64,000 bases of DNA from Henckelia pumila (Eukaryota > Streptophyta > Magnoliopsida > Lamiales > Gesneriaceae): assembly GCF_033568475.1 (NCBI RefSeq), contig NC_133123.1, positions 132,962,930 to 133,026,929 on the forward strand, read 5' to 3'. A program made the translations under genes and the position numbers. The first letter of the stretch is position 1. Every line of letters begins with the position of its first letter. Shown piece by piece: positions 61,401-64,000 of the stretch. The notes under the pieces were generated by a model that ran no database searches, was not told the DNA's origin, and was given only the letters and a program-made list of their open reading frames with translations.

Positions 61401-61529
61401 ATGCCAATAAATCACATAATTCACATAATAACATATAAAATTAATTTAACACATTTTCACATTATTTTAAAATTATTAAATCTCCTAGCTATGCATGCGG
61501 ATTTACGTAGCAAATTTCCGGACATTACA
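58428..61529 (-). mobile_element. 5' LTR (3.1 kb) of the minus-strand element
   Basis: Minus strand, TGTAATGTCCGG (61529) to GGATGTTTCA (58428), adjoining the PBS at one end and the target copy gaagg at the other. Related to, but clearly a different subfamily from, the plus-strand LTRs at 49367 and 53634. Confidence 0.9.
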
Positions 61530-61534
61530 GAAGG

Positions 61535-63201
61535 ACTCCCTAAGCTTCACAATGTTCTACATGTTGAAGGATTAAACGCAAATCTTATTAGCATTAGTCA
61601 ACTTTGTGATGATGATCTTTATGTTAAATTTGATAAGAATTTATGTCAAGTATTTGATAAGAGTAATTAGTGTGTTTTGACAGGGTCTAGATCATCGGAC
61701 AACAGTTATCAACTTGGAGAGAAACTTACTTGCAAATTCACCAAGGTTGATGAATTAAATTTATGGCATCAAAAGTTGGGACATGCCAACTTCAAAGCAT
61801 TGAAGAAACTGAGCCAGTATGAGGTTGTACGGGGAATGCCAAATATAACTTCTGGAGTTCCATATGTGTTTGGAGACTGTCAAAAAGATCTGAAGGGGAA
61901 AACAATTGAGGACAATATTGATGATCTGTTGGATACTGTTGCACCCCAGACTGATTCCAGTGTTGTCAATAGTGTTGTCCCATCTGAAAAATCACCCAGC
62001 ACAACACTGAGTCCAACAATGAACATGAGTGAACAGAGTACAGAAGATCAGGATGATTTTGAAGATGAAATACAAGATGCTGGACATGATGTACCTAGCA
62101 AAATTCAAAAAAATCATCATACTTCACAAATCATAGGAGATGCACAAGGAAGGATGCAAACCCGAAGAAAGAAAAAAGTTGATTATCGAAAGATAAGTGG
62201 GTTAGTGTGCATAACTTCCGCATACTCTCAGGTAAGATATTCTTGCTTTGTGTCTAGTATTGAACCAAAAAAATGTTGTTGAGGCTTTAAAAGATGAGTT
62301 TTGGGTCAATGCTATGCATGATGAACTTGAACAATTTGTTAGGAATGATGTGTGGATCTTAGTTCCTCCACCTGATCATAGTAATATCATTGGAACAAAG
62401 TGGATTTTTAAGAACAAAACTGATGAATCAAGAAATATTGTAAGGAACAAGGCTAGGTTGGTAGCTCAAGTGTATACACAAGTTGAGGGGGTGGACTTTG
62501 ATGAAACCTTCGCACCTGTAGCCCGAATAGAATCTGTGAGATTATTGTTGGCTATTGCATGTCACATGAAAATGAAACTTTTTCAAATGGATGTAAAAAG
62601 TGCATTTTTGAATGGAATTTTGAATGAAAAAGTGTATGTAAGGCAACCTAAGGGATTTGAAGATCCACATAATTTTGATCACGTTTATAAGTTGAAGAAG
62701 GCCTTATATGGATTGAAACAAGCACCTCGTGCTTGGTATGGAAGGCTCACGGAGTATTTGCTTGACATTGGATTCAAAAGAGGTGAGGTAGATAAAACAC
62801 TTTTTGTTCAAAAAGTACAAGGTAACATTCTTATCTGTCAAATCTATGTTGATGGCATAATTTTCTGTGTTTCATCTCAAAAACCTGTAAATGATTTTGT
62901 TGAAAGCATGACTGCTAACTTTGAAATGAGCATGGTAGGTGAGTTGAATTACTTTCTAGGATTACAAGTGAAACAAATGAGTGATGGAATCTTTTTGTGT
63001 CAAAGCAAATATGCTAAAAATTTGATAAAGAGGTTTTGTACTGATCATGTTAGACATATGAAAACACCAATGGGAACTAATGAAAAACTGTGCAAAGACA
63101 GTGTTGCTGACAGTGTTGACAACACTCTGTACAGAAGCATAATTGGAAGTCTGCTGTATTTGAGTGCAAGTCGACCTGATATTATGTTCAGTGTGTGTTT
63201 G
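61535..63201 (+). pseudogene. Sirevirus-like pol: integrase remnant and reverse transcriptase
   Basis: Continues the protease frame cut at 47327 (GLPKLHNVLHVEGL, ISQLC). The integrase zinc region LWHQKLGHANFKAL is present, but its last cysteines read YVFGDC instead of the usual CxxC. Immediately after, the integrase catalytic core is missing: the text jumps from KDLKGK to an acidic linker. Then MQTRRKKKVDYRKISG, a frame change near 62275, and RT: NDVWILVPPP, VEGVDFDETFAPVAR, KSAFLNG, LYGLKQAPRAWY and the active site as YVDG (62846-62857) instead of YVDD. An early stop lies at 61668-61670. Ends at DIMFSVCLC, where another LTR begins. Inactive. Confidence 0.9.
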
Positions 63202-63323
63202 TGTAGTAACCCAGGTTCCATTTTAAGATAATACTATGTTAAACATGATTAAGGGTTGGTAATTAATCAATTTCGGAGTGTTATTGGACGTCGGAAGAGA
63301 ATTTGGGCTTTTGACTTTGGGCC

Positions 63324-63605
63324 GGATCGGAAGCTCCGAACCCAGATCGGAAGTTCCGATCCTAGCCACTTCGGAAGCTCATCGGAAGCATAGAGATCGG
63401 AAGCTCCGATCCAGGAACGGACGTTCCGATCTCCAGCTGCCAGCAATGTTTGATGACTCAGCCGTGAGTTTTGACAAGTGTTGGACGTAGAGCAGATCGG
63501 AAGCTCCGATCAGGTGATCGGAAGTTCCGATCCTGGCGTGTCCTGCATGCACGCAATGAGCTGGATCGGAAGCTCCGATCCTGAAATCTGAAGTTCCGAT
63601 CCTGG
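63324..63605. repeat. GATCGGAAGCTCCGATC palindrome cluster
   Basis: About nine copies of the 17-base GATCGGAAG(C/T)TCCGATC or near variants, at about 63325, 63345, 63371, 63395, 63414, 63495, 63516, 63563 and 63586. Two forms alternate, AGCTCC and AGTTCC, and pairs are often about 20 bases apart. It ends 15 bases before a TATA box. Confidence 0.92.
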
Positions 63606-63619
63606 TCGGGAATTTTGCC

Positions 63620-63627
63620 TATAAATA
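63620..63627 (+). promoter_or_regulatory. TATA box downstream of the palindrome cluster
   Basis: tataaata followed by GGGCTTCG, a strong core promoter word at the expected U3/R border. Confidence 0.65.
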
Positions 63628-64000
63628 GGGCTTCGTAGATTCATTTCTGAATTACGAATTCCCCAGTTTCTTTCTTCAGTTATATAGTGTGAGTTATACA
63701 CTTGAGGGCCCTATCGGTTATAATAGAGGTTCTGGAATAACCAAGGTGTGGTTATAGTCATCTGGGACTAGCGACTCCAAAGGGCTACCTACGGACGAAG
63801 GTATGGTCCGGGAATCTATTTAAGTTTTGGGAGTACTTATTAGCTTAGTTAAGGCTTATAGAATTTATGTAGTGATACGGTGAACTTTTAAATATAGGCT
63901 TGGAACCTAGGATCTTATTATACTTGGACTAGCCTAGAGGTATGTACACATTGACTGAGATTGTCAGCGAGTATACATGTTTATATGTTGCATTTATTTG

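Larger units (their letters stand above)
47328..61529. mobile_element. Composite 14.2-kb retrotransposon block with GAAGG flanks
   Basis: Everything between the two gaagg copies (47323-47327 and 61530-61534). Order: Cassandra-type LTR, two tandem copies of a 733-bp LTR-like unit, a short LTR tail plus internal fragment, a long-LTR gag-only element in plus orientation, then a truncated LTR and a nearly empty element of the same broad family in minus orientation. The left and right ends are different LTR families but share the target duplication. Confidence 0.8.
63202..64000 (+). mobile_element. LTR of a further element, runs off the window
   Basis: Interrupts the Sirevirus RNase H region. Proposed start TGTAGTAACCCAGG at 63202; it has a palindrome cluster (63324-63605), a TATA box (63620-63627) and transcribed-looking sequence after it. 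The right end and the target copy are beyond 64000. Candidate left target copy gtttg (63197-63201). Confidence 0.7.

Noticed and set aside
1-64000. tRNA genes.
   Set aside because: Only primer-binding-site fragments of tRNA sequence were seen; no full cloverleaf with A and B boxes was recognised by eye.

Overview
The window reads as nuclear DNA of a flowering plant, most likely a eudicot. Evidence: genes split by GT-AG introns, AT-rich spacers, plant-type LTR retrotransposons of the Copia (Tork-like, Sirevirus-like) and Gypsy (Athila-like) groups, a Cassandra-type LTR with 5S rRNA-derived sequence, hAT-type miniature elements, and host genes of plant families (VAMP727-type R-SNARE, HIPP/HMA-type metal-binding protein, AMMECR1, mitochondrial ribosomal protein mL43, mitochondrial ISCA). 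The species cannot be fixed from the sequence alone.

Layout. 1-7605 is repeat territory: the end of a minus-strand LTR inserted in a broken Tork-like Copia pol (1183-2543) with its 3' LTR (2619 to about 3112), AT-rich spacer, a possible Helitron end (3873), and a clean 2.59-kb solo LTR (5016-7605) flanked by the 5-bp duplication GTTTT. 9293-31230 is a gene island: a small HMA protein (9293-9660), AMMECR1 (12349-14791, five coding exons), mL43 on the minus strand (18409-15885, three exons), a VAMP727-like R-SNARE (20303-23328, five coding exons plus a 5'UTR intron), an unrecognised basic/serine-rich protein (24981-25472), two opposed copies of a hAT-like miniature element (27408-27870 and 28981-29423), and a mitochondrial ISCA (29602-31230). 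The genes do not form an operon-like unit; they serve unrelated housekeeping roles.

31734-64000 is a nested retrotransposon block. The host is a Sirevirus-like Copia element (5' LTR about 31734-32500; gag 32571-33151 continued at 45859; protease up to 47327; integrase remnant and reverse transcriptase 61535-63201). It was hit by (i) a complete minus-strand Athila-like Gypsy element, 33152-45853, TSD CACAT, whose own 5' LTR holds a 2.05-kb solo LTR (42553-44604, TSD GAGAA); (ii) a composite 14.2-kb block, 47328-61529, flanked by GAAGG on both sides although its two ends belong to different families (a Cassandra-type LTR at the left, a 3.1-kb LTR of another family at the right); (iii) a further LTR beginning near 63202 and running off the window. 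Removing (i) and (ii) with one target copy each reconnects the Sirevirus reading frame.

The most unusual signal is not a gene. At least five unrelated LTR families here carry GC-rich, CpG-rich clusters of short imperfect palindromes, each family with its own core: CTCGCTCGATCGG hairpins (7300-7477), AGCGCTGGAGCGCT (34365-34527, 36564-36834, 45518-45656), CGCTCGGGC-type (42661-42772), GAGCTC-type (48133-48325, 48867-49060) and GATCGGAAGCTCCGATC (63324-63605, just upstream of a TATA box). Two solo LTRs with related ends carry different palindromes at the same distance from the 3' end, so the class of structure may be kept while the sequence changes. No function is shown; this is the item most worth following up.
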